Of a stretch of DNA of 14,405 nt, positions 5,241 through 14,405 are shown piece after piece (position 1 is the first letter of the stretch; each line of letters begins with the position of its first letter). The notes below the pieces were generated by a model, which saw only the letters and a list, made by a program, of their open reading frames with translations, searched no databases and was not told the origin of the DNA. Both the position numbers and the translations under genes were made by a program. Location: the NCBI GenBank assembly GCA_003530935.1, contig DPEO01000071.1:1-14405 (forward strand), written 5' to 3'. The stretch is from Desulfomicrobiaceae bacterium. Lineage in GTDB: Bacteria; Desulfobacterota; Desulfovibrionia; Desulfovibrionales; Desulfomicrobiaceae.

Positions 5241-7124
5241 ATGGCGCAACTCTTCATCACCGTGGGGACCGCACCCGCCGTGGTTCTTGAGGCCGTCGGT
5301 CTCATGCTCCAGCACCAGCGCCTCGATGCGGTCCACGTCATCGCCAGCGCCTCCAAGCGCATCGAAACAACCATGCTGCACCAATTCTTCCAGGCTCAAA
5401 AGATGGATTACTCCATCACCCGAGTGGCAGACTTCTCGGACTTGGGCACTCCCAACGATCACGAGCGGTTCGAAGAAGTGCTCCTGCGCTGGCTCCTGCA
5501 CCGCATGCACCCGCTTCCCCGGACAGAACGATGGGTATGCCTTGCCGGCGGCTTCAAGACCATGTCCGCAGCCATGCAGCAGGCCGCCGAACTCTTTGGA
5601 GCGCAGGAAGTCTTCCACGTCCTGGCCACTCCCATGTTCGGCGCCGAGGCAGGCCGAAAGCGCGAGCCCAGTACCGCCGAGGAGGTGGAAGAGGCCTTGC
5701 GCCGACATGGCGTGCATTGGATCTGCCTCGGTGGCCAGACGGGATGGCCCCAGGTGCAGCGGCTGCGAAGCGCGGACTACCCACTGGTGTTGGAAAAAGG
5801 TGACGCCGTCGGCGAATTCAAGGCGTACCCGACCCCTGGTTCGTCTCTCCGAGAATACGTCGCTGCAATGCGCCGGCGGAGCATCCACGTGAGCCACCAC
5901 TTCGAGCGCCTTGCACGCCTGCCGTTTCCGATACTGGCCAGTTGGTCGCCCCAGGAGCTCCAATGGCTCGAAGAGCCCCTTGATGGAGAAAATGACCGCA
6001 CGTGGGTGCGATCCCTCCCCAAGATCGACCTCCACTGCCATCTGGGAGGATTCGCCACCCACGGCACGGACCTCGAGGCAGTGCGCCAGGCCGCCTGCTT
6101 CCCAGAAAAACTGCCCACCCAACCCGTCCCGGAGTTTCCGCCCGGCTGGCCGGTACCCCCGGAACCCATCACCCTCGCCGAGTACACCCGCCTGGGGGAC
6201 GCCACCGGCACCCGATTACTGCGCGACCCCGGTTGTCTTCAACGGCACTGCCAACTGCTCTACGAGACCCTGGCTGAAGACGGCATCGTCTATGCCGAGG
6301 TGCGCTGCTCTCCCGCCAACTACGCCACCGACGAGCGCAGCCCCTGGGAGGTACTCACCGACATCCGCAATATCTTCCAGGCATGCATGCAGGATGATCG
6401 GTGTCACGTAAACCTCATCCTCATCGCCACCCGCAGGCAAAGCGGGAATTTCCGCACCCACATGGCCCGGCACATCAGCCTGGCGGTGACCGCCGCCGAA
6501 AGATGGCAGGAAGGTTGCCGGGTGGTGGGTGTGGATCTGGCGGGCTACGAAGACCGCGAAACCCGTCCCCATCTCTTCCGCGAGGAGTTCACCGCCGTGC
6601 ACCGCTGTGGCCTGGCCCTTACGGTACACGCCGGGGAGAACGACGACGCGGAAGCCATCTGGCGGGCAGTGTTCGATCTCAATGCCCGGCGCCTGGGGCA
6701 TGGTCTGCGGCTCATGAGCGACGACGACACGCTGCTCAACTCCGTCGTGAGCCGCCGTATCGCGGTGGAACTCTGCCCTTACGCCAACTACCAGATCCGC
6801 CACCCGGCGCCCAACCTCGTGCCCCAACAGGAATGCTTTGCATGCCTGGACGTCCCTGCCACCGACCGTATGACCTACCCCCTTCGCGAGTATTTACGCA
6901 AAGGCGTGGCGGTGACCATCAACACCGACAACATTGGCATCAGCCAGGCGAACCTCACCGACAACTGGATCTTCACCGCCAGACTCTGCCCCGGCATCAC
7001 CCGCATGGAACTGCTTGCGACCCTGCGCCACAGCCTGGAGGCGGCATTCATCGGTCACAACGAACGCCAAGGGCTACTCGAAAAAATCAGCCACCACCTC
7101 AATCCCCAGTGGAGCACCCCATGA
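5241..7124 (+). CDS. cad1: CARF-adenosine deaminase fusion (Cad1/CAAD type)
   Basis: This 627-aa protein has an N-terminal CARF domain (about 1-135) with the usual first-strand motif FITVGTAP and the ligand-loop motif LAGGFKTMSAAM (Lys106). A linker of about 120 residues follows, then an adenosine/AMP-deaminase metallohydrolase domain (about 258-620). Metal and catalytic positions are visible: His265 and His267 (DLHCHLGG), His463 and Glu466 (HAGE), His487 (LGHG) and Asp563 (NTDN). The second aspartate of the ADA motif NTDD is asparagine (Asn564). Proteins of this design are type III CRISPR effectors that bind cyclic oligoadenylate through CARF and deaminate ATP to ITP, which halts growth during phage attack. 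GAGGA at 5227-5231 is its ribosome binding site, and it follows the protease gene by 11 nt. It overlaps the Nudix gene by 4 nt (ATGA). Confidence 0.93.
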   Translation: MAQLFITVGTAPAVVLEAVGLMLQHQRLDAVHVIASASKRIETTMLHQFFQAQKMDYSITRVADFSDLGTPNDHERFEEVLLRWLLHRMHPLPRTERWVCLAGGFKTMSAAMQQAAELFGAQEVFHVLATPMFGAEAGRKREPSTAEEVEEALRRHGVHWICLGGQTGWPQVQRLRSADYPLVLEKGDAVGEFKAYPTPGSSLREYVAAMRRRSIHVSHHFERLARLPFPILASWSPQELQWLEEPLDGENDRTWVRSLPKIDLHCHLGGFATHGTDLEAVRQAACFPEKLPTQPVPEFPPGWPVPPEPITLAEYTRLGDATGTRLLRDPGCLQRHCQLLYETLAEDGIVYAEVRCSPANYATDERSPWEVLTDIRNIFQACMQDDRCHVNLILIATRRQSGNFRTHMARHISLAVTAAERWQEGCRVVGVDLAGYEDRETRPHLFREEFTAVHRCGLALTVHAGENDDAEAIWRAVFDLNARRLGHGLRLMSDDDTLLNSVVSRRIAVELCPYANYQIRHPAPNLVPQQECFACLDVPATDRMTYPLREYLRKGVAVTINTDNIGISQANLTDNWIFTARLCPGITRMELLATLRHSLEAAFIGHNERQGLLEKISHHLNPQWSTP

Positions 7125-7705
7125 CCGAAAGCGTCCTGTGCACCCCGACCGCGGCTCTCCCCCAAGACTGGCTGCCCCAAGCCGGGGCCATTGCCATGGA
7201 TATGGACGCCTGGCTGCATCATTTGGCCCCCATCCCGCCCCATTGGGTGCCTCGGACCGAGGCCGAGAATGATCCTTCCTGGAAGCAATGGATCCCCTAC
7301 GCTATCCTCCAAAATTCCGCTGGTCGCATCGCCGCCTATCCTCGCCACGGCAGCGAATCCCGACTCCACGGCCTCTGGTCCATTGGCGTGGGCGGACACG
7401 TGAACCCGCAGGATGCGCGCCGTCCCTTTTGCTGGAAAACCACCCTCATCGCCGGACTCTTGCGGGAAATCCAGGAAGAATTCCCGGCTGCTGGCCACGG
7501 CGACAGCCGCTTTTGCGGACTCGTGCACGAAAGCCGCACCGCCGTGGGGGCGGTGCACATCGGTGCGGTCTTCCTCCACCACGTGGACATCCGCGGCGCA
7601 GCCCCAGCAGCCGAACTCGCAGGACTCCAATGGCTGCCGCCCCAAGAACTCCGCAGCCTGCCCCTGGAGCTCTGGTCCGCCCTTGCCCTTGACCTTCTGC
7701 CTTGA
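7121..7705 (+). CDS. Nudix hydrolase coupled to the CARF-deaminase
   Basis: The 194-aa product has a Nudix fold signature: SIGVGGHVNPQD (88-99) and LLREIQEEF (113-121), followed by strands ending in GLQWLPPQEL, which is typical of the family. The catalytic REUXEE core is complete (Arg115, Glu116, Glu119, Glu120). The first glutamate of the classical GX5EX7REUXEE box is Thr107, and the box carries an insertion between GGH and REIQEE. The start at 7121 is set by the ATGA overlap with the deaminase stop; the longer open frame upstream lies inside that gene. The overlap implies co-translation. Nudix enzymes cleave nucleoside diphosphates linked to another group, so ITP/dITP made by the neighbour, ATP itself or the signalling nucleotide are plausible substrates. 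The choice among these is inference. Confidence 0.85.
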   Translation: MTESVLCTPTAALPQDWLPQAGAIAMDMDAWLHHLAPIPPHWVPRTEAENDPSWKQWIPYAILQNSAGRIAAYPRHGSESRLHGLWSIGVGGHVNPQDARRPFCWKTTLIAGLLREIQEEFPAAGHGDSRFCGLVHESRTAVGAVHIGAVFLHHVDIRGAAPAAELAGLQWLPPQELRSLPLELWSALALDLLP

Positions 7706-7714
7706 GGACGCCGT

Positions 7715-8815
7715 ATGCCCACACTCATGGTTTCCACCTGCGGCACCAGCCTGCTGATGAACACCAATCCCGAGGCGCGCCAACGTATTCACGCCCACGC
7801 CAATGTCCCTAGCGCCGATGCATTGGATCCAGAGACGCGCGCAGCGCTCCGCGCCTGTGTCGCAACCGCGCAAAAACGCCTGGAGGAGGCAAGCGTCACG
7901 GAAATGTGCCGCCTCAGCGCCGAGCTCAATGCCATCGTCCGCTTCTTCCATGGGGATCTCAAGGCGCAAAGGGACATCCAGCATCTGCTCTTGGCCACCG
8001 ACACCTTCCTTGGTGAGGAAGCCGCCACGGCCATCGCCGCGGCGCTCCAGCGCCATGGCCACAGCGCCCGCGTGCAGCGCATCACGGACCTGCGCACGAG
8101 CGACCTGGCGGAGTTCCGATTGGCCATGAGCGAAATCGTCCGTCTCTGCGCGCACGAGATCCAATCCTACCGCCAGCGAGGCTACCGCGTCGTGTTCAAT
8201 CTCACCGGAGGCTTCAAGAGTGTCCAAGGCTTCATGCAGGCCCTGGGAATGATCTACGCCGATGAGAGCATCTATATCTTCGAGAACACCTCCGAGCTGC
8301 TACGGTTGCCCAAACTTCCCCTCGCCGAGCCCGACGTCCTTACCATTGTCCGCGAACACCAACGGATATTCCGCCGCCTGGAGGCCGGCCTTCCGGTGCG
8401 CAGCGAAGACGCACGTCAGGTCCCGGAAACGCTGCTCATGGAACTGAACGGCATGGTGACCTTCTCCATCTGGGGCGAACTCATCTGGAACGAAGGGCGA
8501 AAGCGACTTTTCCAGGAGCGCATCTGGGAATCTGTGGATCCCAAGATCCAATTCGGACCAGATTTTCTCTCCTCCACCGACAAATGCAGCGCCGCGGAGA
8601 AGGCGCATATCAACGAACGCATCTTGGATCTGACCCGATTGCATTGCGGCCCTGGCATCAACCTCAACCGGCTCGATGTCAAAAAGCTCCGCCAACCAGA
8701 AAAAGGCTCCACCCACGAATGCGATGCCTGGGCCGATAAAGGAGCCAAACGTATCTTCTTCCACTATGAAGAAGAAAGTATCGTGCTTGATCGTCTCGGT
8801 CTTGGCCTCCACTAG
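7715..8815 (+). CDS. CARF protein with RelE-like C-terminus (Cami1-like)
   Basis: The 366-aa product begins with a CARF domain of the APE2256-like group. Its first strand and loop read LMVSTCGTSLL (Cys9-Gly10-Thr11), and NLTGGFKSVQGFMQ (162-175, Lys168) is the second nucleotide-contact motif. Helical linker residues 200-290 lead to a C-terminal domain of about 80 residues with RelE/HigB-type features: VKKLRQPEKG (322-331), AKRIFFHYEEESIVLDRL (344-361) and a terminal GLH. CARF-RelE proteins such as Cami1 are activated by cyclic oligoadenylate and cut mRNA on the ribosome. The RelE call is by pattern only, since this fold diverges strongly. The ribosome binding site is GAGGA at 7704-7708, overlapping the Nudix stop. 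It is the last gene of the operon, and its TAG stop shares CTAG with the convergent EAL gene. Confidence 0.83.
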   Translation: MPTLMVSTCGTSLLMNTNPEARQRIHAHANVPSADALDPETRAALRACVATAQKRLEEASVTEMCRLSAELNAIVRFFHGDLKAQRDIQHLLLATDTFLGEEAATAIAAALQRHGHSARVQRITDLRTSDLAEFRLAMSEIVRLCAHEIQSYRQRGYRVVFNLTGGFKSVQGFMQALGMIYADESIYIFENTSELLRLPKLPLAEPDVLTIVREHQRIFRRLEAGLPVRSEDARQVPETLLMELNGMVTFSIWGELIWNEGRKRLFQERIWESVDPKIQFGPDFLSSTDKCSAAEKAHINERILDLTRLHCGPGINLNRLDVKKLRQPEKGSTHECDAWADKGAKRIFFHYEEESIVLDRLGLGLH

Positions 8816-10059
8816 AGATCATAGCCATTGTCTCCAACCGGAAAGAGTTGATCGAAATCCTCTTCTATAAAGTCAACACACAAAAAATAGTTTCGTCCGT
8901 CTCTTGCCTGAAATGCATAGGAAACGGTACGGCATATGGACCGAGTTGCATAGGACACATAACGGCTGGATATATACCATTCTTTATGTAATCTTCTTGG
9001 AACAGCGATATAGTCTTTGATTCCATGATCGGTGCCTGGGGGAGCTTTTTGGAAAAGCATACTCCCGTTTCCATGATCGCGATTCTGACACACGGTGGTG
9101 CTTATCTGGATACCACGGACGTCGGTCACGAAAATACAGTCCACATCGTTGGAAAGCCGGACGATCTCTTCGAGCACCACTCCGAACTCGGAGGGATCGC
9201 GTTGCCGAAGCACGTGCACCATTTCCTGCACCCGCTGCAGCATTTCTCGGGAACGACGTTTGGCGGTCACGATACAACGCCTGCGGTACTTCTCGAACTC
9301 CGTTGCCATGGCGTGGGCAGTCTGGGCCGCGGCAACAGCCGATGCCGCCGACGCCTCCGCTGGCCGGCCGAAAAAATACCCCTGAAAGAGGTCGAAGCCC
9401 GCATGGGCCAAAGCCAATGCCTCCGCAGCGTTTTCCACTCCCTCCGCAAGCCCCAGAGCGCCTTGGCGACGACACAGGTCCGCCAACGAATGAAGCAGCA
9501 GGCGGCGGGCAGAAGACTGATGGGCACCTTGCACCAACCCGCGGTCGATCTTGATGATATCCGGGGCCACCTGGGCCAGACGGTCCAGGTTGGAGTGGGC
9601 GGCGCCGAAGTCGTCCAAGGCGATAAGGAATCCCTGTTGCCGATATTGCTTGGCAAAATCGTACAGCAGTTGGGCATCTGCCACTTGCTTCTCAGCAATT
9701 TCGATGACCACAGAGGAGGGGTGAATGCCGACCTCCTCGGCCATGCGGCGAATCCATTGGGAGCCCACCACAGTCGCAGTAAGAGCCGTAGGGTCCACAT
9801 TGAGGAAGAGCATGGCCGACCCCAGGGACGAGGCGACAAAGGTCCGCAGCGCGGTTTCGCGGCACAGGCGGTCCAGTTCCAGGGCCAAGCCTTGCTGCCG
9901 AGCGGCCTCGAAAAGCGCCAAAGGGGGGATAGCCCCATGCTCGCCAACCCCCCGAGCCAGGGCCTCATAGCCGATGACCTGCCTGCGCCGGAGACTGACG
10001 ATGGGCTGAAAATGCACCACTACCCGCCGGGCTGCCACAAGAGCGCGCACATCCACCAT
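8812..10059 (-). CDS. EAL-domain c-di-GMP phosphodiesterase with C-terminal sensor-like domain
   Basis: The 415-aa protein has an N-terminal EAL domain (about 8-235) with all the usual catalytic positions: Glu32 in YEALARG, Asn87 in LNVDP, Glu120 in IEIAEK, Asp149-Asp150 in LDDFG, Lys170 in IIKID, Glu206 in LAEGVEN and Gln226. Hydrolysis of cyclic di-GMP to pGpG is therefore expected. There is no membrane segment or signal peptide. After a helical linker (245-290), residues about 300-402 form a PDC/Cache-like sensor fold, with FVTDVRGIQISTT and SYAFQARDGRNYFLCVDFI. It follows the chemotaxis-type gene by 2 nt and is probably translated with it, linking ligand sensing to c-di-GMP turnover. It ends against the CRISPR operon with a 4-nt overlap on the opposite strand. 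Confidence 0.92.
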   Translation of the reverse strand: MVDVRALVAARRVVVHFQPIVSLRRRQVIGYEALARGVGEHGAIPPLALFEAARQQGLALELDRLCRETALRTFVASSLGSAMLFLNVDPTALTATVVGSQWIRRMAEEVGIHPSSVVIEIAEKQVADAQLLYDFAKQYRQQGFLIALDDFGAAHSNLDRLAQVAPDIIKIDRGLVQGAHQSSARRLLLHSLADLCRRQGALGLAEGVENAAEALALAHAGFDLFQGYFFGRPAEASAASAVAAAQTAHAMATEFEKYRRRCIVTAKRRSREMLQRVQEMVHVLRQRDPSEFGVVLEEIVRLSNDVDCIFVTDVRGIQISTTVCQNRDHGNGSMLFQKAPPGTDHGIKDYIAVPRRLHKEWYISSRYVSYATRSICRTVSYAFQARDGRNYFLCVDFIEEDFDQLFPVGDNGYDL

Positions 10060-10061
10060 GG

Positions 10062-11378
10062 CTACACCCCTGAAACCAAGCGGCCGAGGTCCAGGTCTGC
10101 GCCCAGGATCCCCACCACCTTGCCCTGGGCGTCAACAATGGGCGTCGACACGGTGAGGCAGTAGTTTTCCGTGGCGGCAGACCGGTAAAAGTCGGAAATG
10201 TAGGTCTGCCCGCTTTGACTGGGGACGCGGAACCACGGCCGGTGGGACCAATCCTTGCCAAGGCCCGTATCTCCATAGGCCGCAGTGACGGTCCCCACAT
10301 TGCGCACCACTTGGCGCCCCTGCAGATCGGTGACGTAGAGCAACTCAAACAGGCCAAGCTCAAGGGCGCGCCTCAAGGCCCCCTCCACCTGCGGGGGATG
10401 CATGGAGCGCACCGCCGGGTCCCGGGCCAGTTCCTCCACCGCCTGCCGACCCCGCTCATGGAGACCAAAGCGGATCCGCCCCACAGCCAGCAACTGGGCG
10501 TCTGCCTGCTCGCGCAGCTGCCGGGCCAAGCGCGCCAATGCCACGGCCTCTTCTTTTTGCCCGAGCGCACCGGCGTGCAGAGCCCGCAACTCTTCCTGCA
10601 CGGATTCCACCGATTGGACCACTTCCCGCGCCTCATCGCAGATCTCCAAGGCACGGCTTCCGCCTTCTTCCACGCACGGCCGCGCCCCCTGAACATCCTC
10701 CAGGCACGCGGCCATGGCGCTGCGCACCTGCTGGGCCAAGCGCTCCACTTGGGCCACGGCAGTCACCATGGATGCCACGTGATTTTCAATTTCGTCATTT
10801 TGCCGTTCCACCCGGCTGGTCGACTCCATTGTCTGGCGCGCCAGGGAGCGCACCTCCGCCGCGATCACCGCAAAACCCCGCCCCGCATCACCGGCATGGG
10901 CCGCCTCGATGGTCGCGTTGAGAGCGAGCATATTGGTGGTGCGGGCGATGTTTTGGATGGTACTAGCAATAGCATGAATACCCTGGGTGCGCTCCTCCAC
11001 TTCCCGGGTGCGGACCAGAAGCTCCGCCAGAGCGCCTTCGAGCGCCTTGAGCCGCTCCTCCGCAGTCCGCACCCGATCCGTCAACGAGGCCATGATGCCC
11101 GCCGCCTGCTGCGCCACATGCGATTGACGCTGCGCATGCAGATCCACGCCCTCGGCGCGCTCGGCCACGGCGCTCACATGCCCTTCCACCACGGCCAGCC
11201 GCTCCACGAAATCCTCCATGCCCCCCCGTACCCGGCCCCCCACTGCATCGAGCGGCGACGCCGCCGACTGTACCTCCATGGCGGCCTGCACGACGGCCAT
11301 CAAACTGTGGTCCTGATCTCCGCCTCCACTGCAGGATTCTGCCTGCTGAGGTTTTCTCCAAAAATAGAAAAAATGCAT
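10062..11378 (-). CDS. Soluble methyl-accepting chemotaxis-type protein with C-terminal PDC-like domain
   Basis: The 438-aa product carries the conserved chemoreceptor tip: NIARTTNMLALNATIEAAHA followed by GDAGRGFAVIAAEVRSLA, which binds CheA and CheW. No transmembrane helix or HAMP domain is visible, so it is a cytoplasmic receptor. The helical bundle spans about residues 20-300. The C-terminal 130 residues look like a PDC/Cache sensor: LLYVTDLQGRQVVRN, then DWSHRPWF, TYISDFY and STPIVDAQGKVVGILGADLD. Having this sensor at the C-terminus is unusual. The start at 11378 is preferred to an upstream GTG at 11564 because a strong AGGAGG lies 5 nt before it and the upstream 62 residues look like translated intergenic DNA. 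It forms an operon with the EAL gene. Confidence 0.9.
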   Translation of the reverse strand: MHFFYFWRKPQQAESCSGGGDQDHSLMAVVQAAMEVQSAASPLDAVGGRVRGGMEDFVERLAVVEGHVSAVAERAEGVDLHAQRQSHVAQQAAGIMASLTDRVRTAEERLKALEGALAELLVRTREVEERTQGIHAIASTIQNIARTTNMLALNATIEAAHAGDAGRGFAVIAAEVRSLARQTMESTSRVERQNDEIENHVASMVTAVAQVERLAQQVRSAMAACLEDVQGARPCVEEGGSRALEICDEAREVVQSVESVQEELRALHAGALGQKEEAVALARLARQLREQADAQLLAVGRIRFGLHERGRQAVEELARDPAVRSMHPPQVEGALRRALELGLFELLYVTDLQGRQVVRNVGTVTAAYGDTGLGKDWSHRPWFRVPSQSGQTYISDFYRSAATENYCLTVSTPIVDAQGKVVGILGADLDLGRLVSGV

Positions 11379-11383
11379 ATTTG

Positions 11384-11389
11384 CCTCCT
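11384..11389 (-). promoter_or_regulatory. Ribosome binding site deciding the chemotaxis-type start
   Basis: AGGAGG on the minus strand sits 5 nt upstream of ATG 11378. It fixes the start there and leaves a 188-nt divergent intergenic region up to purH, in which I see no confident promoter motif and only a 10-bp palindrome GATTCGAATC at about 11477-11486. Confidence 0.8.
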
Positions 11390-11566
11390 GTTCCGAAAAG
11401 AGGCCAAAGCACATTGTATGCCACGGCCCGGCAGGGGACGGACGACCGTTGTGCGCGCCCCCACGCCCCCGCCGGGGATTCGAATCTTGCGTCTTCGGCT
11501 TGTTTGCCCTTTGTGCGCCCTTGTGGTAGCTGCGCGCTTTCTTGATTTTCAGAGTGGAGGACACCT

Positions 11567-12841
<1,275 letters not shown>

Positions 12842-12849
12842 GCGGGAGC

Positions 12850-14405
12850 ATGAAGCATCTGCCTGCCGTGCAGCCGGGCTGCATCGTGGAGTTCCTCCAA
12901 GACAACCAGCCCGTCATCGCCTGGGTGCTGGAGGCCGTCTCCGGCAAGACCCGCGTCTTCACCATCGCCCAGCGGGAGGCCAAGCTGCCGGTCTCCCGCA
13001 TCCTGCCGTGGACCGGCCCGGTGCAGGCCGCCGGCGCGTCGCGAAGCGAGATGCTCGAAGCCCTGCGCACCCATCACAGCCGCCGGGACAATCTGGCGGA
13101 ATCCATCGACACCCTGGAGATCTGGGAGCTCGCCCAAGGGGAGCTTGCCCAGGCGGACATCCTCTGGCTCGGCGGTCTCGTCTTCACGGATCCCACCCCC
13201 GACCACCTGGCCGCCCTAGGCCGCAAGCTCCTGCAGACCAAGACCCATTTCCGCTTCAACCCGCCGCAGTTCGAAATCTTTCCCGAAGACGTGGTCCTGC
13301 GCCGCCAAGAAGAGCTGCGCCGCGCCGAAGAGCGCCGCCGCCTGGTGGGCTTTGGACAGGATTTCCTGCGCGCCCTCTGGGACCGCGTCCAAGGCAAGGC
13401 CACGCCCCTGCCGCAAGCAGACGCGGAACAGGAGGCCAAGCTGCGCGAGCTGCTCATGGCCCGGCTCACCGCCCCCGACGACCGGGACAGCGAAGCCATG
13501 TGGAAGACCATGGCCCAGGGCCTACCCGAAGACCCATGGCTGGCGCTCCTCTTAGCCCAAGCCTGGGGAATCGTGCCGCGGCATTACAACGTGCATCTTG
13601 CCCGGGCAGAATATGACTGGGAGCCCACCTGGGCAGCCGCCTTTGCCGAAGAAGTGGAACGCCTGCGCGCCGCGCACGCCGAGGCGGACCTTCCCCAGGT
13701 CGCCACGCCCTTCATCACCGTGGACGCAGCCTCCACCCAGGATATCGACGACGGTTTTTGGGCCGAGGCCGAAGGCGACGGATGGCGCGTGCAGATGGTC
13801 CTGGCCTGCCCAGCCTTGGCTTGGGCCTGGCACGGCCCTTTGGACCTTGCGGTGCGCCACCGCTTCTCCTCCCTGTATCTGCCCGAAGGGGTGAGCCACA
13901 TGCTCCCCGAAGCCCTGGGCACCGAAACGTTGAGCCTGCGGGCGGACGGCCCGCGGCCGGCGCTGGTGGTGGAATGCCGCGTGAACGCCGCCGGGGAGAT
14001 CACCCAATGCTCCCCGCGCCTGGCCCGAGTCCGGATCGCGGCCAACACCACTTACGAGGCCGTGGAAAAGGCGCTGCACGACGGCAAGATCCCCATGCTC
14101 AAGGCAGCCCTCGCCGCGGCCCAGGCCTTACGCCAACGCCGCATCCAGGAAGGCGCGGTCATCACCGAGCAGCCGGACCCGTCCATTTCTTTGCACGGCG
14201 ACCAGCCCGAGGTCCGCGTCCACACCCCGGCCAGCACGCCCAATGCCCAAGCCATTGTGTCGGAATTCATGATCCTCGCCAATACCGCCCTGGCAGCCTT
14301 GGCGGTGGAACAGAACCTCCCACTCTTTTTCCGCACCCAGAACATCGGCCTTCCCCCGGAGTGCGCCGGGGTATGGAGCGAGCCCCAGGACATCTACCAC
14401 GTCCT
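12850..14405 (+). CDS. RNase II/RNB-family exoribonuclease, 3' end outside window
   Basis: The open frame runs to the window edge, giving the first 518 residues. The RNB-domain signature FITVDAASTQDIDDG begins at residue 288. Its aspartates 292, 298, 300 and 301 have the spacing of E. coli RNase II Asp201, 207, 209 and 210, so 3'-to-5' hydrolysis of RNA is expected. Residues 1-60 form a small beta-rich segment at the position of an RNA-binding domain, and residues 60-280 are a mostly helical extension rich in E, R and A that is not the standard pair of cold-shock domains. This matches a divergent RNB group rather than classical rnb or rnr, so I give no symbol. The start ATG 12850 follows GGGAG by 2-3 nt, close but usable; it comes 8 nt after the purH stop. 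Confidence 0.88.
   Translation, partial: MKHLPAVQPGCIVEFLQDNQPVIAWVLEAVSGKTRVFTIAQREAKLPVSRILPWTGPVQAAGASRSEMLEALRTHHSRRDNLAESIDTLEIWELAQGELAQADILWLGGLVFTDPTPDHLAALGRKLLQTKTHFRFNPPQFEIFPEDVVLRRQEELRRAEERRRLVGFGQDFLRALWDRVQGKATPLPQADAEQEAKLRELLMARLTAPDDRDSEAMWKTMAQGLPEDPWLALLLAQAWGIVPRHYNVHLARAEYDWEPTWAAAFAEEVERLRAAHAEADLPQVATPFITVDAASTQDIDDGFWAEAEGDGWRVQMVLACPALAWAWHGPLDLAVRHRFSSLYLPEGVSHMLPEALGTETLSLRADGPRPALVVECRVNAAGEITQCSPRLARVRIAANTTYEAVEKALHDGKIPMLKAALAAAQALRQRRIQEGAVITEQPDPSISLHGDQPEVRVHTPASTPNAQAIVSEFMILANTALAALAVEQNLPLFFRTQNIGLPPECAGVWSEPQDIYHV

Noticed and set aside
11470..11490. tRNA-like GATTCGAATC motif in the purH upstream region
   Set aside because: The flanking bases cannot form a 5-bp T-stem on either strand, and no acceptor or anticodon arm is present.
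11379..11564. N-terminal extension of the chemotaxis-type protein from GTG 11564
   Set aside because: The extra 62 residues look non-coding, and a strong AGGAGG marks the ATG at 11378.

Overview
The window looks like the edge of a type III CRISPR accessory island joined to core chromosome of a GC-rich Gram-negative bacterium. Stand-alone AICAR transformylase, many chemotaxis and c-di-GMP genes and the codon usage would suit a Desulfovibrio-like member of the Desulfobacterota, but the lineage is an inference with low confidence. No cas gene (cas10, csm/cmr, cas6, cas1/2) lies inside the window. The CRISPR array continues off the left edge, so the interference genes, if present, should be to the left.

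Region 1 (1-1304): the distal end of a CRISPR array with a 37-nt repeat at a 74-nt period, then a small-gene zone: a 24-aa membrane peptide at 297, a possible 20-aa peptide at 442, and a 100-aa secreted protein at 597 that is AT-rich compared with its surroundings. Two solitary CRISPR-like repeats (477-513 and 1039-1075) are scattered here, one just before the secreted-protein gene and one upstream of the large operon.

Region 2 (1305-8815): six co-directional, tightly spaced or overlapping genes, very probably one operon. The first three are a sigma-factor-like protein, a protein with a MazF/PemK-like domain, and a Lon-like (S16) protease without an AAA+ part. This is the same set of roles as the described CalpS/CalpT/CalpL (CRISPR-associated Lon protease) cascade, but in reverse order, and I see no SAVED or CARF sensor in the protease. 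The next three are a CARF-adenosine deaminase (Cad1/CAAD type, reported to convert ATP to ITP), a Nudix hydrolase, and a CARF protein with a RelE-like C-terminus (Cami1 type, ribosome-dependent mRNA cleavage). If all respond to cyclic oligoadenylate made by a Cas10 complex, one operon would combine a transcriptional/proteolytic arm, a nucleotide-pool arm and a translation-shutdown arm.

Region 3 (8812-14405): ordinary chromosome. A minus-strand pair (soluble methyl-accepting chemotaxis-type protein followed by an EAL phosphodiesterase, both ending in a related sensor-like domain) ends convergently on the CRISPR operon, sharing a CTAG as both stop codons. Divergent from it are purH (transformylase domain only) and an RNase II/RNB-family exoribonuclease that runs off the right edge.
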